A stretch of DNA of 27,904 nt from Pigoraptor chileana (lineage: Eukaryota; Opisthokonta; Filasterea): assembly GCA_943704495.1 (NCBI GenBank), contig CALSCR010003951.1, positions 1-27,904 of the forward strand, given 5' to 3'. The translations under genes were made by a program, and so were the position numbers. Below the pieces are notes generated by a model. That model did no database searches, was not told where the DNA came from, and saw only the letters and a program-made list of their open reading frames with translations. The number at the start of each line of letters is the position of its first letter. Within the stretch, counting starts at the first letter, position 1. Positions 1 to 10,423 of this stretch are shown piece by piece.

Positions 1-23
1 CTCGCATAATATGTATGTATCTG

Positions 24-83
24 TATATTATATATATACAGATATATAATATACAGATATATATAATATACTCTCTCTCTCCC
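24..83. repeat. AT-rich then (CT)n microsatellite
   Basis: Alternating TA runs interrupted by CAG are followed by a short CT run. It is plain simple-sequence DNA. Confidence 0.8.
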
Positions 84-87
84 ACAT

Positions 88-133
88 GGTGTGGAGCCCA
101 TAACCACACAGCCCGAAGACACTGCCACTTGAT
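88..133 (-). repeat. Dispersed repeat, weak copy 1
   Basis: On the minus strand this reads as a diverged version of the repeat found at 9940, 11597 and 27060. It keeps ATCAAGT, CAGTGTCTT, GGCTGTG and GGGCTCCACA in the same order and at similar spacing. The similarity is imperfect, so this copy is less certain than the other three. Confidence 0.4.
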
Positions 134-356
134 TTCTACATTTCTCACACATGTGCCGGAGTACTGCACATGCATGGGCGCAGCCGGCGCCCCCGCCCGG
201 GGCAAGACTGGCACTGATTTACACGAATACACACGGCACTCTGAGTGGGAACTGAATGTGCATCTGCCTGTACATGCCCCTGTGTCTATGCCTCTGCTCT
301 GTCTCTGTGTCGGCATCTGCCCGTCTTTTTGTGTCTCTCCTTCTGTGTTCCTCTCT

Positions 357-390
357 CTCAATGGGCAAAGCACCCATGACACTGACATGC
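357..390 (-). repeat. Dispersed repeat, weak copy 2
   Basis: The minus strand keeps GTCAGTGTCAT, a GGTGCTTTGCCCAT core and a trailing GAG. This matches the middle of the dispersed repeat with several substitutions. It could be a decayed copy or chance similarity in pyrimidine-rich DNA. Confidence 0.3.
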
Positions 391-482
391 ATCGTATATC
401 ATAATCCTGTCTCCTTCCCCCTATACTCTCTCTCTCTCCTGTCATTTATTAATCTCAATCACTTGCTCGATGCTCGACTTGC

Positions 483-518
483 TCAATCTCAATCTCAATC
501 TCAATCTCAATCTCAATG
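483..518 (+). repeat. (TCAATC)n hexanucleotide tandem repeat
   Basis: Five perfect TCAATC units are followed by a sixth ending in G. The array is 36 bp long and lies in non-coding DNA. Confidence 0.95.
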
Positions 519-1427
519 ACTTGCTCGTGTCACTACTACTCGTCTCACTCACTCCTCTCTCCTGGTACGCGTGTCCGTTTTGCGTGTGCTGCTCTTGAGG
601 TGTGTCATTTGGGATGTATTCTCGCTCATTTGAACAGCACTTCTTTCTCCCATTCTTCCTTCAGTCTGTTTGTAAATAGGTGCGTGTGTGTGTTGCACCG
701 ATGTTGACTCTTTGTGCCTCTGATGCTGCCTTTATTCTGCAAATGAGTGTGTCCAGCGTCTGTGTCTCCTGTGGCACATTCAGCTTCTCGTTTTCCCTTT
801 GCACTCTGCTGCCTCCCATGGTGAATTGTATGCACATTCACAAACGGGCTAAATGGCAGTAAAGGGTCGAGCACTGGGCCGCGGCATCTGCCACTGATTC
901 TGAGACCGATAACAGGGCTTCGGTTAAAACACCCCCAAATATTCGTAAAATCATCGCTGCACGAACACACACCTTTAACCACAGACATTGCAAAACCAAG
1001 CAAATTTCCTGTGAGAGGACGTCGTTGTGTGTTTTGTTTTAATGGAGGGCAACATCGATCTCTTGATGTCCGGGGTGTGTGCATGTGCGTTCTCAGTACC
1101 CCTCGGGCGCACACTGGTACATATGGTACGAACCCCTGTGCCAAACTCGGCAGAAGCGGCCACAAGTGCGTCTTGTGGTTGGTGACATCACCATCGACGG
1201 GACGGCGGGAGACATAGGTTGGCCTCCTCATCGAGTCAGGCTAGGAGGTGGCCGGCGAATGGAGGAGTCAGTCCGACATCCTATCAGTGGAATGGGATGT
1301 GACGCCGGCTGCAACATGACTACATTTCCCGTTTGCGATATCTCAACACGTCCCACGCGGATAGAGATAGATCATGGCACGGGGCGGAATCAACCTGAAA
1401 AAGTATCCAGACACCGCACAGTCCCGA

Positions 1428-4400
1428 TCACACGAGAGAATCGTCAATGCACACAGGAGTTGCAGTGCTGTCACCGTCCCCGTCCCGCAGTAGCGCTACG
1501 ACGGACATGTTGAATAGCGGCTTGCCACTGTTCCGCGCGGCGCACTCGCTCCCATCATTGTCGTATTGTTGGCCTGTCGACGGTTCGCCGATTGCAGACA
1601 ACGCAAGGTAGCTATTGGCAAGGGGGTTCGATGCAGCGGTCACGACAGAGCCACCAGGCAGTCGCATATCGTGCATCTCCAACGTACGTCCAAACACAGC
1701 TGTCATGCCTTCGCCGGCGCTTTCCGTTTGCGGATCACTGCCAAAGCGACAGCGCGTGGCATTCACAACGTTATCGTAACGGGGCGTCAGCGATTCCTCT
1801 CCCAGGACATTATCGCGCACTTCCGTGGACGCATTCGGGACAGCACCATCCAACGCGTCCATAATGGCTTTGAATGTCGGCCGCTGCTCCGGTCGAGATG
1901 CCCACAGCAGCAGCATTACGCCGTATATTTCCACGGGGCACATCTGTGGGCGTTCGAGGCGGTGACCCGAGTCTAGATACGCCCGGATCTGTGCATTAGG
2001 CACGGAAGGATACGGCGCAGAGCCAAAAGAATAGAGCTCCCACAACACGACCCCGTACGCCCAAACGTCCGATTTCGAAGTGAAGACGCCTGTGAGTCAT
2101 GCATGCACCACAACCAACACACGAATTTCAACGCGAAGATTCAGGCACAATAATAGAATCAGCCATGTGAGCAGCGCTGGATGAGCATGCGGAGGCACAC
2201 CGACTCAGTGGAGCTGCCATGAATGCATCGACAGGGTTCTCTCGACTGCAGTAAGCATCAGTCTGACTCAATCCGGCTCACTAATCCTAACCATCTTGAG
2301 TGGCAAACACAGACAGAAATCCAAATACAGAACCTAGTACTTTGTCATCTGGACCGTTAAAAGTAGTTTGAATATATCAATCCAACCACGGCATTGCCTT
2401 ATGCACTTCTATATACAATAGCCACTCCCTTACCGGTACGCATGGACTCTGGACACAGCCACTTGACGGGAAGACGCCCGCCTTTAGACTTTTGATACAA
2501 ACCGTCACCTCCACCCGTGGCAGTTCGCGCCAGACCAAAGTCTGAAATCTTGACAACGTACTCTCCAAATACATCCTTTTTTCCCGGCGAAATGATTCAT
2601 ATGGTCAGGTATCCATGCCATGCATCAGTCGCATCGGACCGCACGGTTGATGTTGAAAGGTCAGAAGTAAAAATCAGACGGGTCATATTAATAGTGATTA
2701 TGGTTTGCACACTGACACGCGACGTCCTACATAACGGTAGAGTGACCACCGCACTCAGTACCAACATCGGCACTCTTAAGTGATACAGTCGCGTCAAATG
2801 ACCATTCAAATTGAAAGTGGCGCTCATTCCGTATAGTACAATTTCAAATCCATAGAACAAAATCAGATGCCCGGCGTAACCGAGTAGGCTTACCGTCCCA
2901 ACGAGCACGTTCCTGGCAGCAAGGTCTCTGCGTGATGAAAGGATGGGACATATATCCATGGTAAGCTCACGCACTAATGCACAGGCATGATTCAGAGCAA
3001 CGATTAGATGTAGGCTGCCGATTAGGAGCTGCAATGGGTTAGCGACTTTAGCACCTTAAGATTGCATGTGATATGCTATGGGCAGCTGTGAATTGTTTGC
3101 GCAGATCACACTGCATCACCATTGCAACGACAGGGCCAAGGGTGCCGTAAGATAGATTAACAAGAGACAGCGTTCGGGCGGGGGTATCCTCCATACCTGT
3201 GCACAATGCGGTTGTATGCGAGATGAGCCATTCCCGCAGCAATGCCACGCGCAAAGGTTGCGAACATTTCCCGAATGTGCGGTCCTGATCGGTGCGCCCA
3301 CGGTATGGCTGCCACGAACGCTCCCAGGGTGCCGGCGGCCACATACTCCATGAGCATCAACATCGGCTCCTGAGCAAGGCTGACACCCGCACACTGCACT
3401 ACGTTTTCGTGAAGCAGCAGCCCTAGCATCACCTCTGCCTCGCGGAAAAAATCCACACGTGCTTGGAAGTTTGAAGACTCCCGAATGAGCTTGGCGGCAC
3501 ACTGCCGCGGCCGACCGTTGCACACAATGTTTGCGCGGTACACAACGCCGAATTCTCCACGTCCAAGCTCGTTCAAGAGATGAATTGCATCGCGAGGCAC
3601 TTCCACAGCCGCAAGAGACGGCCGTTTCGCCACATACTCCGCCAAAAAGGCCTCTCTGCCTTGCCGGTCGACGTTTGCGGGCGTTAGAAGGCCGCGGCGG
3701 TATGCCACGAAGAGGAGTGCTCCTAGAATGACAGGAAGGCCGATTCCAAGCGACAGACCCACAGCAAGATCCGTACCAAACGACGATGCCTGGGACGTCA
3801 CAGCAACGCACGCATCCAGGCCGTCTGCCGTTGTAGACAGAACGGCCTCGGATGGGCAGTCGAGAAGCTTCAAAATCATTGAAGCGTTTGAGAAGGGAGG
3901 GCGAGAAGCATCATACATCAGGTTCGCGGGCTGAAGGCTCACCACATATGTTCCGGGATGCCCAAACGCGCGGAACCCCACCACGCTGACGGAGGCAGAC
4001 GAGCCAAAGACGCGCTCGATCTGCCCTCGGAGAACAGCGGATGGAGGGACTGAATTTGCATGTGATCCACTGGGAGCTGGCATTCCACCGACAAGCCGGA
4101 GGGAAGGCGACTCGGCGGGCGGGATGGAGACCGCATATCCGTAGGCGTCGCGAATTTCAACTGAAAATGCCTCAACCTCGCCACCTGGTACACCCACGCA
4201 CGTGACCGGGATTGCAAACGCCGCTGGTGACGACGTAATGTATCCGCCGGGCGACCACTCGACCGGTAGCCACGGCTGTAGCAACGCCGCAGACATGTCA
4301 ACCACAGCCCGCGTGCTGCCAACAGACAACCGGGACGCGTTATTGAACAGCCCCACAAGAAACTGATATGTGAAAACAACCGACCCACGGGTCGCCATAG

Positions 4401-7400
4401 CACGACCCACGTGGACGGATGCAAACGATTCGCCTGTCACAAGCGCATTCTCCTCCGCATACAACAGCCCGCCACTGCCATACGACGCACGATCAGCCCC
4501 AGCGATGCACGCAGAGATAACGACCTCCCGCATTGTAATAAAACTGCCTCGGGACACATAGAAACATCCTCCGTTTCCCTGCGCCGAGCCACCGACAAGT
4601 GTTGAGGACACCAAATCCAGCCGCGATCCCCGTGAAACAAAAGCAACGCCCCCCATGACCGCGGCCGATCCCCCGCCAGTTCCAGTCAGATTGAAAAAGG
4701 AGCACGAGGAGTTTGACAGGACTGCCACGAGGCCACCTCCTCCGCTGACGCTTTCAGAGCTTCCCACACGACAGTCGTGCGACATAAGTGAGGATCCCTG
4801 CTGCAGCAGAAACACGCCCCCGAACCCGAATGAGTCGCCCGCAACAAAAGCGTCAGACTCTATGCCAGGGACGGCGGCAGTGTCGAACACACGCACACGC
4901 AAAAGAGCAACCTTGCAGGATGTTGCATACAAAACACCACCGCCGCGCCGCGAAAACGAAGACCTGACCAAAGTGTCGATGACCGTTACCGAGGAAGCCA
5001 TGTCGGCGCTTGCACCTGCACAGGCAAAGGCGCCCCCAAAGTCCTCTGCACTTGAAGTCAGTATGGAGCACCCGACCATGTGAATGGAGGCCGATCCAGA
5101 CACAGAGACGACACCGCCCATGTGTCGGGCCAGCGAAGACCCGAACGTCACGTTTTCAAAGTGCGCAAAGCCCTGGTAGTACAGTGCGACTGCTCCGCCA
5201 TCGAGATTGCTGGCTGCGTTGACGATTTGGCAGTTGCGCATTAGAAGAGCCGCAGTGTCGTATATGCTTGCGACACCCCCAACACCGCCAGACTGCGGAC
5301 GAATGATCTCGGAGCCCTCAATAGTCGCCGACGCGTTCCCGGCGAGAGAGAGTACACCGCCGTGATAGTCGGCCCAGCCATCCACAATCACAGAGTCGCG
5401 AACGTGCATGCGTGAGTTGAGCTGGAGAATGGCGAAACCACCCGCTCCAAAGAGGCCACTCCGAGAATTGCTCACAAAAGTGCGCACCACCAAAATGTCG
5501 CCGTAGCCGTCGGCATACAGGGACCCGGCGTCATCTGCGAGCATGTCAGTGACGACACAGTCGACCACCAGCAGCGATCCACGGGTTAGCGCAGCCCCTA
5601 ACGCGGCAGAGTTAGAAGAGCCAACGCGCATGAAGTCCAGAGACATCCACTGTAGCTTCAGCACACCGCGCTCGTCCACATACACGCCTCCACCGTTGTT
5701 TGTGAGCACGTCACGGACGCTTCCGTTCACAAAGTCGACCCGCGCATCATCTGTAACAGCCGCGAGACCGCCAAAAACATCCACCGATACAAAGCGGATG
5801 ACCGAATCGCGGAAGATGCCGCGCGATGTCTTGTAAAAGAGCCCAACGCCGCCTGAGACTGCGCTCAAGTCGGCGAAATAGTCGCCATCAGATTGAATAA
5901 GAGCATCATCATAGGCGTAAAAAGCGCCCCCGGCATTCCCCGATGATGCGCCCTGATACACACACCCGCTCGATTCAATAACAGAGCTTCCGAGCGCAAC
6001 ACCGACCCCGCCGTTTCCAATGGCAACAGACATTAGAACGACGGAGTCTGTCATGGCGACATAGCCACTGTCCTGCACAAGAACAACAGCCCCGTCTTCA
6101 AGACAGGATGCGTCTCGTATTCTGCAGGTGGTCATGATGACAATACCAGCGTCCCACACCCTGAAAACAGCTCCAGAGATGCCCGCTGACACGCCGAAAA
6201 TTACGGCGCCGTCCAGGACGATCTTTGCATCCGAGTACACAGTGGCAAACGCACCACTTCTTGAAGCGGATAATCGAGAGAAAACGCCTCCATTTATGCT
6301 CACAGAAGCACTGTCAAAAGCAGCGACCACGCCACCAGTACCCGCGGCAGCTCCATCGACACTGCATCCAGACAGTGCGAGTATACTCGACTCAGTAGCT
6401 GAGATAACGCCACCAGGGCTGTCCGCCTGTGCTAAGAGGTTGAGAAATGTGCAGTTAGTGGCAGAAACCGAGGCCGAATCCCACATTGCGATCGCTCCAC
6501 CCGCTGCACCGGCCGACGTAGTGTTCAGAAGAACTCGATGTAGAGACACTGCGGCCATATCCGCCACAAGCATCACGCCGCCCTGCTTCAGAGCGCGCAC
6601 CGACTGAATGGTTGAGTCGGAAATGTGCGCGACACAAGACTCCGTGATAGCGAAAACGGCGCCACTTTTAGGAGTGTCCGCGCCAGTAATCACCGTCCGT
6701 GACACCGTCAGCACACACGCACCGGACCCGAAATACGCAGCACCCGAGGATGCAGTAGCTGAAATGTTAACAAACTCAGAGTCGAGTAATGTGAGTGAGG
6801 ACATGCCTTCCGCTCGAAACACTGCGCCGGGGCCAGAAGCAGACACAGCCGCAAATGTAGCATTCGAAAGAAACGCGGCGGCAGATCCCCTGAGGTGGAT
6901 CAGCGACTGCCCGTCAGTGTGCACATTAGTCACGTGTACCCGACTCATGATCATTGTTCCGCCGTCGACCAAAAACAGTGGAGACGTCACGCCAACAAAC
7001 ATAACGTCATGTGCAGCAACATCCGCGTTCTCGCTGATGTGGAAGATGGGGCTGAGAGACAAGTCCCCGCACTGGCCACTGAATGTGAGGTTTACAATGA
7101 CGAGCGATCCCGAGGCTAGAATAATCGGACCCACAAGACAGCCGACATTAACCACCGCGCCACCGCCATCCACCAGAATGCTTCCATTGACGAACAGCCC
7201 GATCGACAGAGCCATGCGGGAGGCGTCGTCCAAAGGCGCCGTTCCGCCAATCTTAAGGTGGATACCGTCATTGTCGTTGGAAGCGCCGGCACCGGGACTG
7301 GATAGCACCACTTCCGAAGCACCCGTAGCGATGGCACTTGCGATCAGAGAAACAAGCGAATCTGACATGTTGGCAGCAGAGGTGATGCTACTGAAGCTGA

Positions 7401-7410
7401 GGAAAAACAT
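1428..7410 (-). CDS. Receptor tyrosine kinase with beta-helix (POMP/pectin-lyase-like) ectodomain
   Basis: Predicted single-pass receptor tyrosine kinase of 1683 residues. Exons on the minus strand: 7410-3197, 2927-2894, 2575-2434, 2089-1428; all junctions are GT-AG and in frame. The ectodomain (about residues 40-1030) is built from roughly 27-residue coils that each open with GGA/GGV-like turns, as in right-handed beta-helix and chlamydial Pmp-type repeats. About 150 residues with an Ig/filamin-like look follow. A membrane segment lies near 1214-1238. The kinase has GRGEFG at 1283-1288, Lys1307 in CAAKL, Glu1324, HRDLAARN at 1404-1411, DFG at 1428-1430, activation-loop Tyr1443 and LPVKWLCPESM, then SDVWAYGVVLWE. 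HRDLAARN and PVKW place it in the TK rather than the TKL or Ser/Thr group. The tail (1544-1683) carries Tyr1568, Tyr1624 and Tyr1639. The ligand is unknown. ATG 7410 is the first ATG in frame, but an upstream exon may complete the signal peptide. The kinase call is very sure; the exact N-terminus is not. Confidence 0.9.
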
Positions 7411-7990
7411 AGCGGCAAAAGCAGGCGGCAGAAAGCAGAGCCTGCCTCTGCGTTTCTGCAGGCCGAATTACAGCCCGGGCGCCGCCGGCAGGTGCGATGA
7501 GTAGTGTGGTGTTAGTGACATAAATTAACATCAATCTGCCGGACTCTCAGTAGGGTGGCGGTCGGACACCGGCGTGAAGCCTAATCATGACTGGAAAGGT
7601 GGTTTGCAGCACTTGAGCAAACGAACATGCGACAATTAGAATCAAACTCTGACAGTCAGGGTGCCGACATGAATGGAATGGACACACACCAACGGCATCG
7701 TATGGCTCATAAACACCACAGCCAGTCGCCGCGCCGCTCCCGACCGAGGGTAGGCTGAGAGCTAGTTTAGATGAGAACTGACGGCAGACTGATACCCGCC
7801 ATGATGTGACAGTGGGCAATCATCCTTGCCAGCGTCATGTGTCATTGCCGCGTGCGAGGATCGCGAATGGAAGCAGAAACCCAAGCCTTTTCTTGCAAAC
7901 ATTTTATGATTGCGTTGCTTTTAAGCTTAGTTTGTTCGTGTCAAAACAGCCTGACAATAGCCAGTTTTCGTCGGCAAGCTTTCGTCGTTG

Positions 7991-8010
7991 GTCACGTGAC
8001 GGGTCACGTG
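7991..8010. promoter_or_regulatory. Paired CACGTG (E-box/G-box-like) sites
   Basis: GTCACGTGAC at 7991-8000 is a perfect 10-base palindrome, and a second GTCACGTG follows at 8003-8010. Such sites bind bHLH or bZIP factors in many eukaryotes. They lie about 590 bases upstream of the receptor kinase ATG and just left of the transposon. CACGTG also occurs inside coding exons of this window, so a regulatory role is only a guess. Confidence 0.25.
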
Positions 8011-8041
8011 GACGTTACGCACAGAACTTTCGACTGCCGAA

Positions 8042-8051
8042 GAGTTGGCCC
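8042..8051 (+). repeat. Extra inverted copy of the transposon terminus outside its left end
   Basis: GAGTTGGCCC here is the exact reverse complement of the first ten bases of the transposon at 8068-8077 and is identical to its right end at 9611-9620. It lies 16 bases outside the element. It may be a relic end of a second copy, or chance. Confidence 0.5.
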
Positions 8052-8067
8052 GGAACTCTGACACTCA

Positions 8068-8110
8068 GGGCCAACTCACGATGGCCATTTAATCTGATTA
8101 AATGGGGAAT
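8068..8110 (+). repeat. Left terminal inverted repeat of the Harbinger element
   Basis: It begins GGGCCAACTCACGATG immediately after the flanking TCA and matches the reverse complement of the right end, first perfectly and then with small gaps. Confidence 0.9.
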
Positions 8111-8387
8111 TTGGACTACTTTTGCGAAAAAACGGACTCACGATGAAATCAACCCAGTCCAATTTGATCCACTTTGGACTCACGATGCTTTTTGCACATA
8201 AGCCAATTAAAATAATCCGGATCACCCTTGTGCATGGCTCACTATCGGAACCGAACTACGCAGGCCGATACCTGATCGCGAGGAGGTATTGGACTAAAAT
8301 TTCACAGTCACAAAAATAAAAGAAGGGATTTACAAAAAACAACAGGCACATCATTACACATTGTGAAGCGTACCGTTCTTATGTATA

Positions 8388-9333
8388 CTATTTTATGTGT
8401 GAAAATGTCTCGCCGACACTCTGTTTCGCATTTGCTTGTTGAACAGTCTCGGCCGTCGTCTTTACCAGAGGGCATGCGAAGCCGCTTGCGAAGCGGCCGG
8501 GGTACTGAGCCCGGCCGCGGCCAGCCGAGTCTCCAAGCATATAGGCATTGCCAGGAAACTTAGTCGGATCGCCGCAGATGAGTCCGAAGTCTGAATTCCG
8601 CAGAACGGCATGCCCATCAGAGTGAACGCTACCGGGATATCCAATGAAGACACTTCGAAACAAATCCCTCGGCGTTGACGATGGCCTGCATGATGATTGA
8701 ATGCTGCAGCTGGGTAGCCTTTATGTTTGACGTACGAGACGGGGTCCTCTGTTGGTCCCTGGATGTGTATATGAGTTCCATTAATACTGAACGCCGATAT
8801 CGTCAGGAAGGCCATGCGTTGAAATGCACTTGTGACAGCATCAACTTCTGCCACGCCAGATGGCCACCGGATCTCGTCGGCGCAGGTATCAAGAAGCGCA
8901 CTTCTGATCGTCCGACATGCTCCGTAAACTTGATAACGCCGCCCTCGCTTATAATACCAAATCGTGCGCAAGGCAACGTACAAGTTCGTTGGTTGCCAAC
9001 CGCCAAAGGAAGACAGGTAACTGCTTGTCAACACCCGCTTGGGGCATATTATTTTCGGTGAAAAATCGGATGGGCCCTTATACATCGTCGAATGTCGCTC
9101 GATGCCGATACCGGGAAATGTTGTTGAAAGTCGGCCGACTAGTTAAAGGTTGGCACCACAATGTCAAACCACTCTGTGGAGCTAATGCATAGTTCGCGGA
9201 ATGTGTCATGCATGCTTGCGACGATTCGCAATGAGCGCAACCACATTCGTCGTACGTGCGCGGAGGTCCTAGGCCGTGACTGTCTTCCAAAGAAGTTGCG
9301 TGCCGAATACTCAGACTGATAGTTCAAAAGCAA
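8388..9333 (-). pseudogene. Decayed Harbinger transposase (DDE_Tnp_4-like)
   Basis: Homology to Harbinger transposases is spread over at least three frames on the minus strand, so the gene is frameshifted. An N-terminal part holds STEWFDIVVPTFN and RHRATFDDV. A central part holds EIRWPSG followed by INGTHIHIQGPTEDPVSYV and KGYP. A shifted C-terminal part holds GYPGSVHSDGHAVLRNSDFG, KFPGNAYMLGDSA and KQSVGETFSHIK. In active family members the first block is normally I-D-G-T-H, where Asp is the first catalytic residue. Here that Asp is Asn (codon about 8780-8782), and the second-Asp motif SVHDAR is also disrupted. The putative third acidic residue (GETF) is retained. The protein cannot be functional as read. 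Confidence 0.85.
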
Positions 9334-9559
9334 GCCGCAACAAGCAGTTGCAATGCTGGTGATACCCGTGTGCTACATTCGGATCCATTTTGAAGCATCA
9401 ACAATCTCTTTCGTGTAACTAATCTAATGTATCACTGTATTATAGAAGGCCGTCTGTATTTATGTGCCAGTAGTCGGTCTCATCGTGAGTGCGAGTTTCC
9501 GATTTTCGCGGCCTGGACTACTGTAGTCCACCTGTCGGTTACGTTGAATTGGAACTGGG

Positions 9560-9620
9560 GTTAAATTAGTCCGAATTTTAAAAACATATCACATTAAAAT
9601 ATGGCATCGTGAGTTGGCCC
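9560..9620 (-). repeat. Right terminal inverted repeat of the Harbinger element
   Basis: It ends CATCGTGAGTTGGCCC directly before the flanking TCA. Its reverse complement matches the left end, with gaps after the first 16 bases. Confidence 0.9.
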
Positions 9621-9623
9621 TCA

Positions 9624-10423
9624 GTGAGTAAATATTAACAAGTGAATCATGGAAAGTTCTTTTCCATCAAGTCCCAGCTGTGCTCAATTCATGTTCGTCT
9701 GATCGCACATCCTTCGGCCCCATCTACCGCTGTTTTGGTTAATGAAGCCCCGGGTGTGGCCTGGCGCCAGTGTCTGATAAAGTGTGCAGAAGCCCATGGA
9801 TTCTATAATAGGGTCCAGTTATCCATAAACATGGAAAGTCCAGTAAATAAGGTCCAGTTAAGCTTGCTGTTACGCAACTTACCCTTTCTGGAAAACCTTT
9901 AACATTTTCTAGTGCGTGCAGCATTCTTTCTCCCCTCACAAGTTATGGAGTCCATGGGCACAGCACAGCGCCTATGACACTGACTTGAATCCTACATCTC
10001 CCGTCACAAGCAGCCTCCGCTTCTTAATGTCACGCACTTGCCAGTGTCACTCACAACGGCAAAAGACATACCGCAGTTCACTGTGGATTATATGCGACCA
10101 CACTACACTTCCACATTAACACCATCGTCGCCTGACTGCAGTACGTCCATCGCGACAGGACTCTACTTAAATATGAAACCGCACTAATCGCCCACCGTCA
10201 AACAGCGACGCATTGAAGGGCCGTCATTCATCCACACACATCGGCTGCTGCCATTGCACTTGCCGCAGTCGATCACAGTTCGTTCAAAGAGAGCGTCTAG
10301 TCCACAGGCAGTGCTACACCGACTCGACTGCTGTGCCCACCTCGCAAGGTCGCAAATCGCAATTCGCCATCTTCCATCCGTCGCAGTTTGCACACACTCT
10401 CCAAGTCGACGAGCCGGATACAT
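9624..10423. other. Intergenic region with one dispersed repeat copy
   Basis: No gene is supported. The short open frames here have no recognisable domain. A dispersed repeat copy lies at 9940-9997. The stretch 10120-10420 is the presumed upstream region of the plus-strand cysteine-rich gene. Confidence 0.5.
9940..9997 (-). repeat. Dispersed repeat, copy 3
   Basis: The minus strand reads GATGTAGGATTCAAGTCAGT, then GTCATAGGCGCTGTG, an extra CTGTG, and CCCATGGACTCCATAA. This matches the copies at 11597-11683 and 27060-27106 almost base for base. It lies about 430 bases upstream of the cysteine-rich gene. Confidence 0.75.

Larger units (their letters stand above)
1..1427. other. Gene-poor low-complexity region downstream of the receptor kinase
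   Basis: No convincing gene is seen here. The left 90 bases are AT- and CT-rich microsatellite. Bases 240-720 are pyrimidine- and TG-rich. Several open frames exist on both strands, but they are cysteine/serine- or histidine/threonine-rich products of simple sequence. The stretch 1090-1300 has a more protein-like composition on the + strand, but I recognise nothing in it, and it runs into the antisense of the receptor kinase tail. The 3' untranslated region of the minus-strand receptor kinase should lie just below 1428. Confidence 0.5.
7411..8064. other. Upstream region of the receptor kinase gene
   Basis: No gene is supported here. On the minus strand a CTGCAG acceptor-like site ends at 7456. 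From 7455 the frame stays open into the receptor kinase ATG at 7410 and would encode KRRGRLCFLPPAFAA, a typical signal-peptide start. The first coding exon may therefore lie further upstream in this spacer. The rest is unremarkable apart from a CACGTG pair near 8000. Confidence 0.4.
8068..9620 (-). mobile_element. PIF/Harbinger-type DNA transposon, complete ends, inactive
   Basis: The element is 1553 bp long. Both ends carry the perfect 16-base terminal inverted repeat GGGCCAACTCACGATG, and the similarity continues imperfectly for about 50-60 bases. A three-base duplication, TCA, flanks it at 8065-8067 and 9621-9623; 3-bp target duplications are a hallmark of the PIF/Harbinger superfamily. 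The ten-base motif ACTCACGATG recurs inward on the left (8074, 8136, 8178), and its reverse complement recurs on the right (9481, 9605). Inside is a decayed minus-strand DDE transposase. No second Myb-like gene is seen. The element lies between the receptor kinase and the cysteine-rich gene and interrupts neither. Confidence 0.88.

Noticed and set aside
483-518. CRISPR-like or other functional array
   Set aside because: It is a plain hexamer microsatellite without spacers, in a eukaryotic genome.
626-1231. 201-codon minus-strand open frame
   Set aside because: It has no domain and biased composition in a low-complexity region; overlapping frames on both strands are equally long.
1079-1513. 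144-codon plus-strand open frame
   Set aside because: Its composition is protein-like in part, but its end is antisense to the receptor kinase tail and no family is recognised.
6608-7504. 298-codon plus-strand open frame
   Set aside because: It is antisense to the receptor kinase ectodomain exon, where GC-rich repeated coils keep other frames open. It has no recognisable domain.
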